Shown: positions 27,617 to 36,408, numbered from the stretch's first letter. The stretch is 64,000 nucleotides of DNA from JAEUMD01 sp937950105 (GCA_036821845.1 DAISIT010000002.1:1-64000); one strand, 5' to 3'. The notes: generated by a model from the letters alone, not told the origin. Numbers and translations: made by a program.

Positions 27617-29131
27617 GTGGAAGAAATTGCCTCGCTGATGCACGGGTTCTCCGTTGCATTAACGCCGTTCAATCTTGCCCTGATGTGTGCCGGTATCATC
27701 CTCGGCGTCATCATCGGCGTTCTCCCGGGCCTCGGCGGCGCCAACGGCGTGGCGATCCTGCTGCCGCTGACGTTCTCGATGCCGCCGACCTCCGCCATCA
27801 TCATGCTCTCGTGCATTTATTGGGGAGCCCTGTTCGGCGGCGCCATCACCTCCATTCTGTTCAACATACCCGGCGAGCCATGGTCGGTGGCCACCACCTT
27901 CGACGGCCATCCGCTGGCGCGAAAGGGACGTGCGGACGAGGCCCTCACCGCCGCCTTCACCTCGTCGTTCGTCGGCGCACTCGTCGCCGTCATCATGATC
28001 ACCTTCCTGGCGCCGCTGGTCGCCAGGTTCGCTCTCAAGTTCGGACCAGCGGAGTTCTTCGCCGTCTTTTTCCTGACCTTCGCGAGCTTCATCGGCATGA
28101 GCCGGGGGCATCCGATGAAGGTCGTCGCCTCGATGGCGCTCGGCTTCGCGCTCGGCACCGTCGGCATGGATCAGGTAACGGGCACGCTGCGGCTGACCTT
28201 CGGCTCGACCCACCTGCTCTCCGGCTTCGACTTCCTCATCGCCGTGATCGGCCTCTTCGGTATCGGCGAGATCCTGTCGTCGATCGAGGACGGCCTGAAG
28301 TTCCAGGGCGCACACGCCAAGATGCGCTTGAGCGCCGTGTTCCAGACGTGGGGCAAGCTGCTCAAGTACTGGGCGACCTCGATCCGCAGCTGCCTCGTCG
28401 GCTGCTGGATGGGCATCACGCCGGGCGGCGCCACCCCGGCCTCGTTCATGAGCTATGGCCTCGCCAAGCGCTTTTCCAAGAACGGCGATAATTTCGGCAA
28501 GGGCGAGATCGAAGGTATCGTCGCACCGGAGACGGCCGCGCACGCCGCCGGCACCAGCGCGCTGCTGCCGATGCTGACACTCGGCATTCCCGGTTCGCCG
28601 ACTGCGGCGGTGCTGCTCGGCGGCCTCATGATCTGGGGCCTGCAGCCCGGCCCGATGCTGTTCGTCGAGCAGAAGGAGTTCGTGTGGGGCCTGATCGCAT
28701 CGATGTACCTCGGCAATCTGGTCGGCCTCATCATCGTGCTGACGTGCGTGCCGCTGTTCGCCGCGATCCTGCGCGTGCCGTTCTCGATCATCGCTCCGGT
28801 CATTCTCGTCGTCTGCGCGATCGGCGCCTACACGGTCAACAACACCATGTTCGACGTGTGGATGATGATGGTGTTCGGCGTGGTCGGCTACCTGTTCAAC
28901 CGCCTCGACTATCCGCTGGCGCCGATGGTTCTGGCCATCGTGCTCGGTGACAAGGCCGAAGAGGGGTTCCGGCAGGCGCTGCTCGCCAGCCAGGGCGGCC
29001 TCGGCGTGTTCTTCTCGAACTGGCTGGTCGGCTCGATCATGGGCCTCGGCCTCATCCTGCTGTTCTGGCCGATGTTCGGCTGGATCAAGGAGCGCGTCGC
29101 TGGCTCGCCGGCAACCGAGCGGGCAGGCTGA
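27617..29131 (+). CDS. tctA: tripartite tricarboxylate transporter large membrane subunit
   Basis: The 504-aa permease starts at GTG 27617 after GGGAGGAAC. It has about 11-12 hydrophobic segments and the family patterns GVLPGLGGANGVAILLPLTF near the start, IYWGALFGGAITSILFNIPGEP, a repeated TLGIPGSPTAAVLLGGLMIWGLQPGP and LGDKAEEGFRQALL near the end. It forms the transport path for a carboxylate, driven by an ion gradient. Gene order is tctA-tctC-tctB, where C-B-A is more usual. No TctDE two-component regulator is nearby. Confidence 0.93.
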   Translation: MEEIASLMHGFSVALTPFNLALMCAGIILGVIIGVLPGLGGANGVAILLPLTFSMPPTSAIIMLSCIYWGALFGGAITSILFNIPGEPWSVATTFDGHPLARKGRADEALTAAFTSSFVGALVAVIMITFLAPLVARFALKFGPAEFFAVFFLTFASFIGMSRGHPMKVVASMALGFALGTVGMDQVTGTLRLTFGSTHLLSGFDFLIAVIGLFGIGEILSSIEDGLKFQGAHAKMRLSAVFQTWGKLLKYWATSIRSCLVGCWMGITPGGATPASFMSYGLAKRFSKNGDNFGKGEIEGIVAPETAAHAAGTSALLPMLTLGIPGSPTAAVLLGGLMIWGLQPGPMLFVEQKEFVWGLIASMYLGNLVGLIIVLTCVPLFAAILRVPFSIIAPVILVVCAIGAYTVNNTMFDVWMMMVFGVVGYLFNRLDYPLAPMVLAIVLGDKAEEGFRQALLASQGGLGVFFSNWLVGSIMGLGLILLFWPMFGWIKERVAGSPATERAG

Positions 29132-29248
29132 GAACCACAAAAGCCTTTCCGCAATTTCATGGATGCGCCACAACACGAACGCTTGAAACACGTAACCAAA
29201 GAGAAGCCGGAAACGGTCGCAGAACCAGTATCAATGGAGAGGAAACCT

Positions 29249-30265
29249 ATGAGTTCAATTCGCTCGGTCAGCATGGCGGTCGCCGCTGCGGCCCTCGGCA
29301 CGGTCACGACGCTGGCTACCCCGGCGGCGGCCTGGGAGCCGACCAAGCCGGTCACGTTCATCATTCCGGCCGGTACCGGCGGCGGCGCCGACCAGATGGC
29401 GCGCTTCATCCAGGGCGTGATCGCCAAGCACAACCTGATGACGCAGCCGCTCGTCGTGCTGAACAAGGGCGGCGGTGCCGGTGCCGAAGGCTTCCTCGAG
29501 GTCAAGAAGAACGCCGGTGACGCGCACACCATCATCATCACGCTGTCGAACCTGTTCACGACGCCGATGGCGACCGGCGTGCCCTTCAACTGGAAGGACA
29601 TGACGCCGGTCTCGATGCTCGCGCTCGACCAGTTCGTGCTGTGGGTGAACAAGGACAACCCGGCGAAGACCGGCGCCGAATACATCGCCGCGGTGAAAGC
29701 CGGCGACGACAAGTCGATGAAGATGGGTGGCACCGGCTCCAAGCAGGAAGACCAGATCATCACCGCCGCGCTCGAGCGCGTGACGGCGCCGAAAAAGTTC
29801 ACCTACATCCCCTACAAGGGTGGTGGCGAAGTGGCGACCCAGCTGGTCGGCGGCCACGTCAACTCGACGGTCAACAACCCGATCGAGGCCGTGTCGCAGT
29901 GGAAGGCCGGCGCCCTGCGTCCGCTCTGCATCTTCGACGGCAAGCGCTCGACCTACACCACCAAGGTGACGGCCGACATGGCCTGGTCGGACATCCCGAC
30001 CTGCACGGAGGCCGGCGTTCCGGTCGAATACCAGATGCTGCGCGGCATCTTCATGTCGCCGGGCGTGAAGCCGGAGGAGACCGCCTACTACGTCGAACTC
30101 TTCAAGAAGGTCATGGCGACGCCGGACTGGAAGGAGTTCATGGAGAAGGGCGCCTTCAACCAGACCACCATGTCGGGTGACGAGTACAAGGCCTGGCTCA
30201 CGAAGACCGAGAAGACCCACCACGACCTGATGAAGGAAGCGGGCTTCCTCGCTCCGGGTCAGTAA
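29249..30265 (+). CDS. tctC: tripartite tricarboxylate transporter substrate-binding protein
   Basis: The start at ATG 29249 gives 338 aa; GGAGAGGAA sits just upstream, while upstream in-frame ATGs at 29159 and 29234 do not fit as well. A signal peptide (SMAVAAAALGTVTTLATPAAAW) precedes the mature Bug/TctC fold. Key stretches are PVTFIIPAGTGGGADQMARF, the second-lobe YIPYKGGGEVATQLVGGHVN and LRPLCIFDGKRS. The protein binds a carboxylated small molecule in the periplasm and hands it to TctAB; the ligand is not predictable. It follows tctA by 117 bp. Confidence 0.92.
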   Translation: MSSIRSVSMAVAAAALGTVTTLATPAAAWEPTKPVTFIIPAGTGGGADQMARFIQGVIAKHNLMTQPLVVLNKGGGAGAEGFLEVKKNAGDAHTIIITLSNLFTTPMATGVPFNWKDMTPVSMLALDQFVLWVNKDNPAKTGAEYIAAVKAGDDKSMKMGGTGSKQEDQIITAALERVTAPKKFTYIPYKGGGEVATQLVGGHVNSTVNNPIEAVSQWKAGALRPLCIFDGKRSTYTTKVTADMAWSDIPTCTEAGVPVEYQMLRGIFMSPGVKPEETAYYVELFKKVMATPDWKEFMEKGAFNQTTMSGDEYKAWLTKTEKTHHDLMKEAGFLAPGQ

Positions 30266-30373
30266 GCACTGACGCGCGAGCCGGCCGGTCACTCTGTGCC
30301 ACCGGCCGGCTCGACGCCTCACCGCGAAGACGAAGAAGAAACTGCGCTTCAAGCGAGACCCCGGGAGCCGAAC

Positions 30374-30889
30374 ATGCACGAGCCGCCGACAGACGACACG
30401 CCCCTCCTGGTTTCGCGCCGTACCGTCGACATCGGCGTCGCCGCGCTGCTGCTGCTGCTCGCGGTCGTCTTCTGCTGGGAGAGCTACAAGCTGGGCGCCG
30501 GCTGGGAGGAGGGCACCGGGCCCGCCGCCGGCTTCTTCCCGTTCCTCGTCTCGGCCATGCTGGGCGTCGCCAGCCTGTTCAACATCGTCGGCGCGCTCCG
30601 CGACCGCGATCCCGGCGCCGACGAGGATTTCATCAGCCTGACGGGCCTTGCCCGCATCACCTACGTACTGCTGCCGCTCGGGGCCTTCATCTTCGCCATC
30701 CACTACATCGGCATCTACGTGTCTTCGGCCATCTTCATCGCCGGCTTCATGATGGTGTTCGGCCAGAACGGCTTCGTCAAATCGGCGCTGGTCGGCATCG
30801 GCGTGCCGCTGGCCCTGTTCTTCATGTTCGAGAAGTGGTTCCTCGTACCGCTGCCGAAGGGCCCGCTGGAGGCCATGCTCGGCTACTGA
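30374..30889 (+). CDS. tctB: tripartite tricarboxylate transporter small membrane subunit
   Basis: The 171-aa protein starts at ATG 30374 after GGGAG. Four hydrophobic segments are seen: VDIGVAALLLLLAVVFCWES, AAGFFPFLVSAMLGVASLFN, ITYVLLPLGAFIFAIHYIG, and the pair IFIAGFMMVFG / ALVGIGVPLALFFMF. The GPAAGFFPF motif is typical of TctB. It completes the transporter with TctA and TctC, 108 bp after tctC. Confidence 0.9.
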   Translation: MHEPPTDDTPLLVSRRTVDIGVAALLLLLAVVFCWESYKLGAGWEEGTGPAAGFFPFLVSAMLGVASLFNIVGALRDRDPGADEDFISLTGLARITYVLLPLGAFIFAIHYIGIYVSSAIFIAGFMMVFGQNGFVKSALVGIGVPLALFFMFEKWFLVPLPKGPLEAMLGY

Positions 30890-31006
30890 CGCCCCGCCGA
30901 AAGGCCAATGGAGCGCGCCGTCAAGCGCGCGCTACCCCCTTGAGAAACTCGCTCGCGCCGTTCAGCGTGGGCGGCAACGCTGTACCCTCGACCAGGACCA
31001 CAGGAC

Positions 31007-31750
31007 ATGCTGACACTTCTCGCCGCCGATCCGGGCGGCCTGTGGCAAGCCGTGCTCACAGAACTCGGCCACGCCGTTTCCCTCGACTGGTGGCGCAGCC
31101 ACATCGACGAGCTGATCAAGGTCTTCATGATCGACATCACGCTCGCCGGCGACAACGCCATCGTCGTCGGCATGGCGGCGTCGCAGGTACCGAAGGAGCA
31201 GCGCGGCAAGGTCATCTTCTGGGGCATCAGCGCCGCCGTGGTCCTGCGCATCCTGTTCGCGGCGATCACGCAGAAGCTGCTGCTGATCGTCGGCCTCACC
31301 CTCGCCGGCGGCATCCTGCTGCTCTATGTCTGCTGGAAGATGTACCGCCAGATCACCGGCGGCGAGGAGCACGATCTCGACACGGTCGAAGCCGCCGCCA
31401 ACGGCGGCAGCGGGCTGTCGTTCTGGGGCGCCGTGACGCAGATCATCATCGCCGACGTGTCGATGTCGCTCGACAACGTGCTCGCAGTCGCCGGCGCGGC
31501 GGGCGAGAGCGAGCTGGTGCTGGTGGTCGGCCTCGCTCTCTCCATCATCCTGATGGCGGTCGCCTCGCACTTCATCGCCCGCCTGCTGGTCAAGTATCCG
31601 TGGATCGCCTGGGTCGGCTTCCTCATCATCCTGTGGGTGGCGCTCGACATGATCTACCGCGGCTCGCACGAGGTGACGTGTCAGGCGTTCAACTTCGGTT
31701 GCTCGGAGGACCTGTTCCGGGCGGTCCTGCACCGGCTCGGACTGCGCTGA
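31007..31750 (+). CDS. TerC/YjbE-family integral membrane protein
   Basis: The 247-aa protein has the TerC pattern: a helix with FMIDITLAGDNAIVVGMAA, then a second copy IIADVSMSLDNVLAVAGAA, each with the conserved Asp-Asn pair in the membrane. Seven hydrophobic segments are expected. Relatives (YjbE/YkoY, TerC, Alx) move metal ions, often manganese, out of the cytoplasm. I searched the 117-bp upstream gap for a yybP-ykoY manganese riboswitch and found no clear match. An in-frame ATG opens after a weak site. A strong hairpin ends the transcript. Confidence 0.88.
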   Translation: MLTLLAADPGGLWQAVLTELGHAVSLDWWRSHIDELIKVFMIDITLAGDNAIVVGMAASQVPKEQRGKVIFWGISAAVVLRILFAAITQKLLLIVGLTLAGGILLLYVCWKMYRQITGGEEHDLDTVEAAANGGSGLSFWGAVTQIIIADVSMSLDNVLAVAGAAGESELVLVVGLALSIILMAVASHFIARLLVKYPWIAWVGFLIILWVALDMIYRGSHEVTCQAFNFGCSEDLFRAVLHRLGLR

Positions 31751-31779
31751 CGGCGCTCTGACGCGATCCCCGAACCAAC

Positions 31780-31810
31780 GAAGCCCGGCGAGCAGAACTC
31801 GCCGGGCTTC
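31780..31810. terminator. strong hairpin between convergent genes
   Basis: A 13-bp perfect stem (31780-31792 with 31798-31810) and 5-nt loop, between the TerC gene and the convergent DUF1127 gene. Only a weak T-rich stretch follows. Probably a bidirectional terminator. Confidence 0.7.
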
Positions 31811-31898
31811 TGCGTTTCGGCCTGAGTAGCAGCAGCGTCCACCTCCAAGGGCACGGGGGAGGGCGGAGGGTGGTGGCCGCTGCCGGGCCGAAAAGTCG

Positions 31899-32150
31899 TC
31901 AATGTGCGCTGCGGTCCGTCGGCTCGTCGTCCGGCAGGTCCCAGAAGCTGCGCGACGCTTCCCGCTCGGCATCGGCCCGGCTGACGCCGATGTCCTTGAG
32001 AGTGGCGTCGCTCAACGCCAGCAACTGCCGGCGCTCGCGATAGGTTTCGAAGGCCTTGCGCGCCCAGCCGAATACGCGGGTGACGCCAGTGACGCCGGTG
32101 CCGCGGAAGCGCCCATAGAGCGGGTTACCGCTTGTGATGGTCGTGCTCAT
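31899..32150 (-). CDS. DUF1127 small basic protein
   Basis: The 83-aa protein starts at ATG 32150, with AGGAGACGATC just before it; the frame is open 21 codons further. The C-terminal half carries the DUF1127 motif RERRQLLALSDATLKDIGVSRADAE, split here by position 40-65. Family members bind RNA and affect phosphate or carbon regulation in some alphaproteobacteria. It is divergent from the LysR gene with a 118-bp shared AT-rich control region, so LysR probably regulates it. Confidence 0.88.
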   Translation of the reverse strand: MSTTITSGNPLYGRFRGTGVTGVTRVFGWARKAFETYRERRQLLALSDATLKDIGVSRADAEREASRSFWDLPDDEPTDRSAH

Positions 32151-32242
32151 GATCGTCTCCTTGTTTGTCGGTTCGGGATCGATCTGGCGGCACGATAGCC
32201 TTGGCCATCGCATTACAAAATCTAATATTCATTATGTTTCAC

Positions 32243-32257
32243 ATCACGTTTCGTGAT
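32243..32257. promoter_or_regulatory. LysR-type operator palindrome
   Basis: ATCACG-TTT-CGTGAT is a perfect 6-bp inverted repeat. It contains the T-N11-A core (T at 32244, A at 32256) that LysR regulators bind. It sits 12 bp before the lysR ATG, in the shared region with DUF1127. This suggests autoregulation and control of the divergent gene. Confidence 0.6.
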
Positions 32258-32268
32258 AGAAGAAATCC

Positions 32269-33162
32269 ATGAGACGCAATATCGACGTCGCGCTGGTGCG
32301 CTCGTTCATTGCCGTGCTGGAAACCGGCTCGGTCACGGCCGCCGCCAACATTCTCGGGCTGACGCAAGCTGCCATCAGCCAGCAGATCAAGCGCCTCGAG
32401 GACCTGTTCGCCAACCCGCTGTTCCGGCGCGAGCATCGCCGTCTGGTGCCAACCCCGTCGGGGGAGCGTTTCCTCGCCAGCGCCCGGCGCCTGATCGCTC
32501 TCAACGACGAGATCATGGAGGCGATGGCGGCTCCCGACTTCAGCGGAGAAGTCCGCCTGGGCGTACCCCACGACATCATCTCGACCTACCTGCCGGCGGT
32601 CTTGCGCCGCTTCGACCGGGCATGGCCGCGCGTCAACGTCACGCTCTACAGTTCCACCTCGCCGCTGCTGATCGAAAAGCTGCGGCGAGGCGAACTCGAC
32701 CTCACGCTCACCACCGAGCGCGACTGTCCGCCGGATGCCGAGCGGCTCGTACCGGATCAGCTCGTCTGGGCGGGCGCTCCGCGCGGCAGCGCGTTCGAGC
32801 GGCGGCCGCTGCCGGTCTCGCTCGGCTCCGACACGTGCATGTTCCGGCCGTATGCGCTGGAGGCCCTCGCCGGCGCCGGGCTCGACTGGCGTCCGGTCTG
32901 CCAGGTCAGCGAGATGGGTCCGCTGGTCGCAACGCTCGAAGCCGATCTCGCCATCGCGCCGATGATGCGCAGCGTGATACCGGCGCCTCTGATCGAACTG
33001 CCGGCGAGCGCCGGGCTGCCCGCGCTGCCGGAGTTCTCGATCAACCTGCGCCTGCGTGGCGACCGCTCGACCTCGGACATCGCCGAGGAGTTGGCGAAGG
33101 AGATCCGTGCCGGGTTCCAGCAGCCCGCGGCACGGCGTCAGCCGAGCGAGGCGGCGCAGTAG
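32269..33162 (+). CDS. LysR-family transcription regulator
   Basis: The 297-aa protein has an N-terminal winged helix-turn-helix (VRSFIAVLETGSVTAAAN, then LTQAAISQQIKRLEDLF) and HRRLVPTPSGERFL. The effector domain starts at GEVRLGVPHDIISTYLP. This is the class often found divergent from DUF1127 genes in alphaproteobacteria. The ligand is unknown. ATG 32269 lies 12 bp after the operator palindrome. It ends 28 bp from the convergent DHFR-like gene. Confidence 0.9.
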   Translation: MRRNIDVALVRSFIAVLETGSVTAAANILGLTQAAISQQIKRLEDLFANPLFRREHRRLVPTPSGERFLASARRLIALNDEIMEAMAAPDFSGEVRLGVPHDIISTYLPAVLRRFDRAWPRVNVTLYSSTSPLLIEKLRRGELDLTLTTERDCPPDAERLVPDQLVWAGAPRGSAFERRPLPVSLGSDTCMFRPYALEALAGAGLDWRPVCQVSEMGPLVATLEADLAIAPMMRSVIPAPLIELPASAGLPALPEFSINLRLRGDRSTSDIAEELAKEIRAGFQQPAARRQPSEAAQ

Positions 33163-33190
33163 CGCGGCGGGCTATGTGGACGTTGATCTG

Positions 33191-33598
33191 TCAGGCGTCG
33201 CGCCCCGCGCCGACCAGCCACTTCGGATCGAACCAGCGGTCGGCAGCGCCGTCGTAGGGCAGTCGCGTGATGTCCCAGTGGCGGATGAAGGGCGCGTAGA
33301 CATCCCACACCGGCGGGCCGCCACCGACGAAGACGCGCCGTCCCTTATAGCGTGCGAGAACGTCCTCGGGCTTCTCGTGCGAGCGGATCACGTCGATGGT
33401 GCGATCCTCGAACGCCCACTTCGGCACCGCGCCGATGGTCTTTGGCCCCGCGATCAGAACATGCCCCTTGGTCTCGTAGAAGAAGCGCTCGACATCGGCG
33501 CGGAACTCGGGGCGCGGGTCGCCCTCCCACGGCAGCTCGCCGTGAAGGCCGAGCTGCCCGCGCATGCCGATGGCGCACATGGATCGAACGTCGGGCAT
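33191..33598 (-). CDS. dihydrofolate reductase-like protein
   Basis: The 135-aa protein matches the DHFR fold early on: MCAIGMRGQLGLHGELPW, then FRADVERFFYETKGHVLIAGPKTIGAV and RRVFVGGGPPVWDVY. This corresponds to the folate-site loop, the helix before the NADPH-binding GRKTxxS segment, and the GG of the cofactor loop. It is shorter than usual DHFR (about 160 aa) and the nucleotide motif reads GPKTIGAV. It may be a divergent reductase and not the cell's main DHFR. It lies 25 bp after the GNAT gene, so it could end the rplU-obg run. Confidence 0.7.
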   Translation of the reverse strand: MPDVRSMCAIGMRGQLGLHGELPWEGDPRPEFRADVERFFYETKGHVLIAGPKTIGAVPKWAFEDRTIDVIRSHEKPEDVLARYKGRRVFVGGGPPVWDVYAPFIRHWDITRLPYDGAADRWFDPKWLVGAGRDA

Positions 33599-33623
33599 GT
33601 TCGCCTCTCTCTAGGTTGCTGGA

Positions 33624-34115
33624 TCACTCGAAGATGGCGAAGCCCGGCGCGAAGGCGACGTTGCCGAACGTCACCGATGGCCCGCGAGGATCGAGCGGCA
33701 TCACCATGAAGTGCGGGCCCGAATACGCGCACTTGTAACCTGCCGCCGCCTCGGCAGCGAAGCCGAAGCGCGCGTAATACTCGGGATCGCCGACCACGAA
33801 CATGGCCTCCCACGCCCCACCACGAACACGCTCGACCGCCTCGGCGACGAGGCGCGCGCCGATGCCCTGGTTGCGCCGTCCGGCATGCACGGTGAGCGGT
33901 GCGAGGCCCAGCGCCGGAAACGGTGCCCGCATGGGTGAGAGCATGACGTGACCGACCAGCGTATCGCGGTCGAAAGCGACGAGCGCGAGCACCACGTCGC
34001 CTTCGTCGCGCAGCCGCTCGACGAGGTTGGCTTCGCTCGGCAGTGGAAAGGCTTGGAGCAGGAGCGCGCGGATCGCCGCGTAATCCGCCGGTGTCTCCTC
34101 GCGCACGGTCAGCAT
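33624..34115 (-). CDS. GNAT-family N-acetyltransferase
   Basis: The 163-aa protein starts at ATG 34115, 8 nt after GGGAG; two in-frame ATGs further up lack a site. Marks of the YhbS/GNAT fold: VREETPADYAAIRALLL, LVGHVMLSPM, the acetyl-CoA loop RRNQGIGARLVAEAVERV, and FVVGDPEYYARFGF. It should transfer acetyl from acetyl-CoA to an amine of unknown identity. It lies 26 bp downstream of obg. Confidence 0.88.
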   Translation of the reverse strand: MLTVREETPADYAAIRALLLQAFPLPSEANLVERLRDEGDVVLALVAFDRDTLVGHVMLSPMRAPFPALGLAPLTVHAGRRNQGIGARLVAEAVERVRGGAWEAMFVVGDPEYYARFGFAAEAAAGYKCAYSGPHFMVMPLDPRGPSVTFGNVAFAPGFAIFE

Positions 34116-34141
34116 CTCACTCGCTCCCATCGCATGCGGGC

Positions 34142-35182
34142 TCACGGCTGCCACGGCTTCGCCGGCTCCGGGTTCTCGGCGTCCTCTTTCCGCTCGGCGC
34201 GGCCGATTTCGCGCGTGATCGCGTAGAGCGCGTCCTGCACGCCCTCGCGCGACACCGCCGACAGCATCAGCGGCTTTTTGCGCGCCGCCTTCTGCAAGGC
34301 TGCAGCCTTCGCCTCGCGCGTCTCGGCATCGAGTGCGTCGATCTTCGACAGCGCCACGATTTCCTTCTTCGACTCGAGACCGTGCGCATAGGCTTTGAGC
34401 TCACGCCGCACGGTGCGATAGGCCGCGGCGACATCTTCCTCGGTGGCATCGACGAGATGCAGCAGCACACGGCAGCGCTCGACATGCCCGAGGAAACGCG
34501 TGCCGAGCCCGGCCCCCTCGTGCGCGCCTTCGATCAGGCCCGGAATATCCGCGAGCACGAAGTCGGTATCACCCGCGCGCACCACGCCGAGGTTGGGATG
34601 CAGCGTGGTGAAGGGATAATCGGCGATCTTCGGCTTCGCCGCCGAGACGGCGGCGAGGAACGTCGACTTGCCGGCGTTCGGCAGACCGATGAGGCCCGCG
34701 TCGGCGATGAGCTTCAGTCTGAGCCAGATGGTCAGTTCCTCGCCCGGCAGGCCCGGGTTGGCATGACGCGGTGCCTGATTGGTCGAGGACTTGAAATGCG
34801 CGTTGCCGAAGCCGCCGTTACCGCCCTTGGCGATCAGCGCACGGCTCCCGACCTCCTTCAGGTCGGCGATCAGCGTCTCGTTGTCCTCGGCGTAGATCTC
34901 GGTGCCCGGCGGCACCTTGATGATGCAGTCGTCGCCATTCGGGCCGGCGCGGTTCTTGCCCATGCCGGGCGTACCGTTGCGCGCCTTGAAGTGCTGCTGG
35001 TAGCGATAGTCGATCAGCGTGTTGAGGTTCGCCACGCACTCCGCCCACACGTCGCCGCCGTGGCCGCCGTCGCCGCCGTCCGGTCCGCCGAACTCGATGA
35101 ACTTCTCGCGGCGGAAGCCGACGCAACCGTTGCCGCCGTCGCCGGCCTTCACATAGATCTTGGCTTGGTCGAGGAACTTCAT
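34142..35182 (-). CDS. obg: Obg-family GTPase (ObgE/CgtA)
   Basis: The 346-aa GTPase is essential for late 50S ribosome assembly and stress response. The glycine-rich Obg domain occupies 1-158 (VKAGDGGNGC, FGGPDGGDGGHGGDVW). The GTPase domain has G1 GLPNAGKST (166-174), the G2 region YPFTTLHPNLG, G3 DIPGLIEGAHEG and G4 SKID near 283. It has no long C-terminal extension. Its start codon overlaps the upstream GNAT stop by 4 bp (ATGA). The position downstream of rplU-rpmA is conserved in many bacteria. Confidence 0.96.
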   Translation of the reverse strand: MKFLDQAKIYVKAGDGGNGCVGFRREKFIEFGGPDGGDGGHGGDVWAECVANLNTLIDYRYQQHFKARNGTPGMGKNRAGPNGDDCIIKVPPGTEIYAEDNETLIADLKEVGSRALIAKGGNGGFGNAHFKSSTNQAPRHANPGLPGEELTIWLRLKLIADAGLIGLPNAGKSTFLAAVSAAKPKIADYPFTTLHPNLGVVRAGDTDFVLADIPGLIEGAHEGAGLGTRFLGHVERCRVLLHLVDATEEDVAAAYRTVRRELKAYAHGLESKKEIVALSKIDALDAETREAKAAALQKAARKKPLMLSAVSREGVQDALYAITREIGRAERKEDAENPEPAKPWQP

Positions 35183-35694
35183 GACGCTGGTCCTTCGCGC
35201 CGGGCCGTGCCCGGCAAATGATAGCGGCGATATTCGATATAGGCTGCGCGCCGGTTCGACCAGCGCTGACCGGCGCTGCCCGTCTCGACGAAGCCGAGCC
35301 GCAGCAGCGTGGCGTGCGACGCGATATTGTCCACGGCAGCTTCCGCCGCAAGCTCAGCTTCACCGAACGCCTCGAACGCGAGGGCGACGAGCGCGCGCAA
35401 CGCCTCGCCGGCGTAGCCTCGGCGGCGATGCTCCGGCGCGATGCGATAGCCCAACTCAGTCGGCGCGCCGTCGTCCTGGAACAGCAGCCCCACCTGCCCG
35501 ACCGGTTCGCCGTCATGCAGCACCGCGAAGTTGACCCAGTCCGGGCGCGTCTCGGGCGCGGCGGCGGCGAGACCACCGCGCGCGTCACGCCATACGGCCG
35601 CCCTGACGCCGCCGCTGACGACCAGCTGCAGCACCAAACGCGGCGTCGCGATCCGTAGCGGTCCCAAGGCGAGGTCCGGCTGAGGATCGCTCAT
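35179..35694 (-). CDS. GNAT-family N-acetyltransferase (RimJ/RimL type)
   Basis: The 171-aa protein starts at ATG 35694, overlapping the preceding gene by 4 bp. It shows LRIATPRLVLQLV at the start, VGQVGLLFQDDGAPTELGY, the acetyl-CoA loop EHRRRGYAGEALRALVALAF, and NIASHATLLRLGFVETG. This pattern fits RimJ/RimL-like acetyltransferases, which often modify ribosomal-protein N-termini. Coupling to obg on one side and a second GNAT on the other suggests a ribosome-related job, though other targets are possible. Confidence 0.87.
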   Translation of the reverse strand: MSDPQPDLALGPLRIATPRLVLQLVVSGGVRAAVWRDARGGLAAAAPETRPDWVNFAVLHDGEPVGQVGLLFQDDGAPTELGYRIAPEHRRRGYAGEALRALVALAFEAFGEAELAAEAAVDNIASHATLLRLGFVETGSAGQRWSNRRAAYIEYRRYHLPGTARREGPAS

Positions 35695-36299
35695 GCGCCC
35701 GCCCCCGCTTTCAGCCACCAGCTGCGACGCGGGCTGTGCATCACGTAGCAGACCACGTCCACCTCGCCCCGGCGCGCCTCGCACCACGTGCGGCGGGTGT
35801 CGCCCGTCGGCGTGAAGCCGAGCTTCTCGATGACGCGCGCCGAGCGTTCGTTGTCCTGCATGTGGCCGCAGGTGAGGAAACGGAACCGCTCTCGTTCGAA
35901 GCATTGGGCGATGACAGCCGCCGCCGCCTCCGTCGCGTAGCCCTGCCCCCAGTACGGCCGGCCGATCCAGTAGCCGAGTTCCGCCGAGCGGCGGTTCTCC
36001 GCCGGGACGAAGCCGATCATGCCGATCAGCGCGCCGGCGTGCTCGACGGCGTACACGACTTCGCCGTCGCCGATGGCGTCGATCCAGGCGCGGGCGTCGT
36101 GCTCGGCGTAGGGAAACGGGATGCGCGCCGTCATCGAAGCGACCGACCAGTCGCCAGCGAGCTGCGCGACGCGCTGGACGTCGGTGGCCGCGACGGGCCG
36201 CAGGTGCAAACGCGGGGTTGCGAGGCTCGCCGCGTCCGCATGCGCACGCGCGGCAAAGCGTGGCCGGTCGAGCCCGAGCAGTCGCTTCAGCGAGAGCAT
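35691..36299 (-). CDS. GNAT-family N-acetyltransferase (RimJ/RimL type)
   Basis: The 202-aa protein starts at ATG 36299 with AGGAG upstream. LATPRLHLRPVAATDVQRVAQ opens the fold; GMIGFVPAENRRSAELGYW is the central sheet. The acetyl-CoA loop is PYWGQGYATEAAAAVIAQCF and the ending is NERSARVIEKLGFTPTG. It is related to the next gene, so the two may be an old duplication. It lies 109 bp behind rpmA on the same strand. Confidence 0.88.
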   Translation of the reverse strand: MLSLKRLLGLDRPRFAARAHADAASLATPRLHLRPVAATDVQRVAQLAGDWSVASMTARIPFPYAEHDARAWIDAIGDGEVVYAVEHAGALIGMIGFVPAENRRSAELGYWIGRPYWGQGYATEAAAAVIAQCFERERFRFLTCGHMQDNERSARVIEKLGFTPTGDTRRTWCEARRGEVDVVCYVMHSPRRSWWLKAGAGA

Positions 36300-36408
36300 C
36301 GCCACTCCTGCCTCCACATCGGCACCGACGACGAAAGGGGAGACGCTGCCGCCTCCCCTTCGCCAGAACAATCGGTGAGCAAAAGAGTACCGGAGGCGAG
36401 CGCCGCCG

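Noticed and set aside
30890..31006. Possible yybP-ykoY manganese riboswitch before the TerC-family gene
   Set aside because: The gap is short and I could not match the conserved loops. A covariance search could reopen this.
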